Source: Hypericum androsaemum
Taxonomy: Eukaryota > Streptophyta > Magnoliopsida > Malpighiales > Hypericaceae
Direction: 5' to 3'
Length of the DNA: 64,000 nt
Assembly: GCA_963995505.1 (NCBI GenBank)
Contig: OZ023181.1
Coordinates: 24,052,366 to 24,116,365 of the forward strand
Positions 60,701 through 64,000 of the stretch are shown here, one piece after another; the first letter of the stretch is position 1, and each line of letters begins with the position of its first letter. The notes under the pieces are model-generated. The model made no database searches, had not been told where the DNA came from, and saw only the letters and a program-made list of their open reading frames with translations. The position numbers were made by a program, and so were the translations under genes.

Positions 60701-61660
60701 TGCGTCGTCTCTCTTCTGTAATATTTTAAATTATCGGCAACTTGCTTAATTTCAATTATCCAAACTCCAACTCATTGTCACAGACACCGCTTAACGCCAG
60801 TCCATATTGACATTTATTGTACACAGTATGACTATGATAATTCTAGGGTAATCCTTACCAGCAAAAAAAACTTAGATTAAGACATTGTTTTAGTTTAACC
60901 AAAAAATTTCGAGTTCAAACTGTTGAATAGAAATTTTGAATCTTTTGACACCTTTCAAAGGTCTCATCCAACGTAAACTTGAATTTTCTATAGTAAAAGT
61001 CCAGATATCATGTAGTACAGACCAAAATAAATAAATTAAGAATAACCTAATATACATTAAGCTTGCCTCTTGGTCTACGACAAGGACTTCCTTCGCACTA
61101 AACGAAAACGGGGTCGTCACTGTCCCTGTAATGGTCAGCAAGTGATAACGCCCAATACGATGATCCTGCGTGTGTATATAATATTGGAATATGAAATTGA
61201 ATCGATACTTGTTCTGGCTTAGTATCCACTAATGAGATTGTGTTCGGGATCACAAGTTTGTGCATGTTGGTGTTTTATGTCCTGAAACCCAAACCTGGTC
61301 CAGCTCAGCTCGAGAGTAGTTTTAGAATCCAATAACGTACTTCAGGTATTGTATTCACAATCGTATAGAAAAAACAGATAAAATGCAGCAAATAGAAAAA
61401 GCTCTTGCATATGATTGCAAGTTGGTCTTTTTGTTTATTAAAGTATTATAAGCTACAACCTTAACTCGCATGACATGCCCGAAACCGGGAAAACCCGTTT
61501 TTTATTTTTGGAAATCAAAATTTTAATCAATTTGGATCAGAGTAACTTCGAGTAGCAGTAACGCTCGTGGGATGACGGGGATGGGATTAGGCACAAGCAA
61601 GAAGCAGACAAAGTTAATAAAAAATTGTTCATTCTCGCTTCGGTGCAGTTAAGTGGACGT
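57781..61660. other. Intergenic DNA between PME2 and PGM
   Basis: AT-rich and collinear with 33352-36173 except for the retroposon at 58592-59786. The last part is the 3' flank of PGM. No other gene was recognised. Confidence 0.6.
58592..59786 (+). mobile_element. Retroposon-like insertion of ~1.2 kb in copy B
   Basis: Absent from copy A (site near 34170, attggactttgg). The insert begins ggcagggattg, is GC-rich at the left, and ends in a T-rich region followed by aattacttaaaaaaa. This A-rich tail suggests a retroposon. The flanks ttggaatttgg and aattttgg could be a short or decayed target duplication. Inside is a 157-codon frame (58703-59176), and a related segment follows at 59182-59457: RVYGSLPSEFGHPF in the first and RVYRSLPSWFGHPF in the second. 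The insert thus contains an internal duplication of about 300-bp spacing. No known domain was recognised. Confidence 0.65.

Positions 61661-64000
<2,340 letters not shown>

Overview
This is nuclear DNA from a flowering plant, probably a dicot; I cannot name the species. Evidence: intron-containing plant-type genes (pectin methylesterase with an N-terminal inhibitor domain, cytosolic-type phosphoglucomutase), AT-rich intergenic DNA, and many nested plant transposons (Ty1-copia, solo LTR, MULE, hAT, MITE, LINE-like retroposons). Only four loci look like working host genes: a pectinesterase/invertase-inhibitor family gene (6180-6833, +), two pectin methylesterase (PME) genes (30950-33351 and 55410-57780, +), and the 3' half of a phosphoglucomutase (PGM) gene (61661-63898, -) that runs off the right end.

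The main architecture is a tandem segmental duplication of about 23 kb. The ancestral unit was [U region]-[PME]-[PGM 3' half]. Copy A is U2 (about 18136-28970), PME1 and a dead PGM copy (36174-41031). Copy B is U3 (41479-46125), a private stretch with a large MULE, PME2 and an intact PGM. A third U copy without a PME (U1, about 9370-18135) lies to the left. The copy A/copy B junction falls inside PGM, so the copy-A PGM lacks its 5' half. It then lost splice acceptors, gained stops, and took a 2.6-kb insertion in an exon.

Comparing the U and PME-PGM copies gives empty sites, so many insertions can be bounded to within a few bases, often with target-site duplications (TSDs). In U1: a 2.3-kb insert carrying a minisatellite, a hAT element with a LINE fragment inside, and a MULE. 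In U2: a hAT remnant containing a 5.3-kb decayed Ty1-copia element, and two retroposons. In U3: a 179-bp MITE-like insert and a MULE filled with a GGA-rich tract. In the PME blocks: a solo LTR holding a MULE (copy A), and a MULE-in-MULE plus a retroposon (copy B). The 46867-51240 element is a full MULE with 9-bp TSD. It has a decayed transposase gene running inward from one end and a GRF zinc-finger/transmembrane gene running inward from the other.

Left of the array (833-3284) is a retroposon with a 15-bp near-perfect TSD. It encodes an RNA-recognition-motif protein but no visible reverse transcriptase; a 5'-truncated relative sits in U2.

Functionally, the inhibitor-family gene and the PMEs suggest a pectin-modification neighbourhood, all on the + strand. 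PGM is a sugar-phosphate housekeeping gene that shares the duplicated unit by linkage. Everything else is transposon debris or sequence I could not assign.
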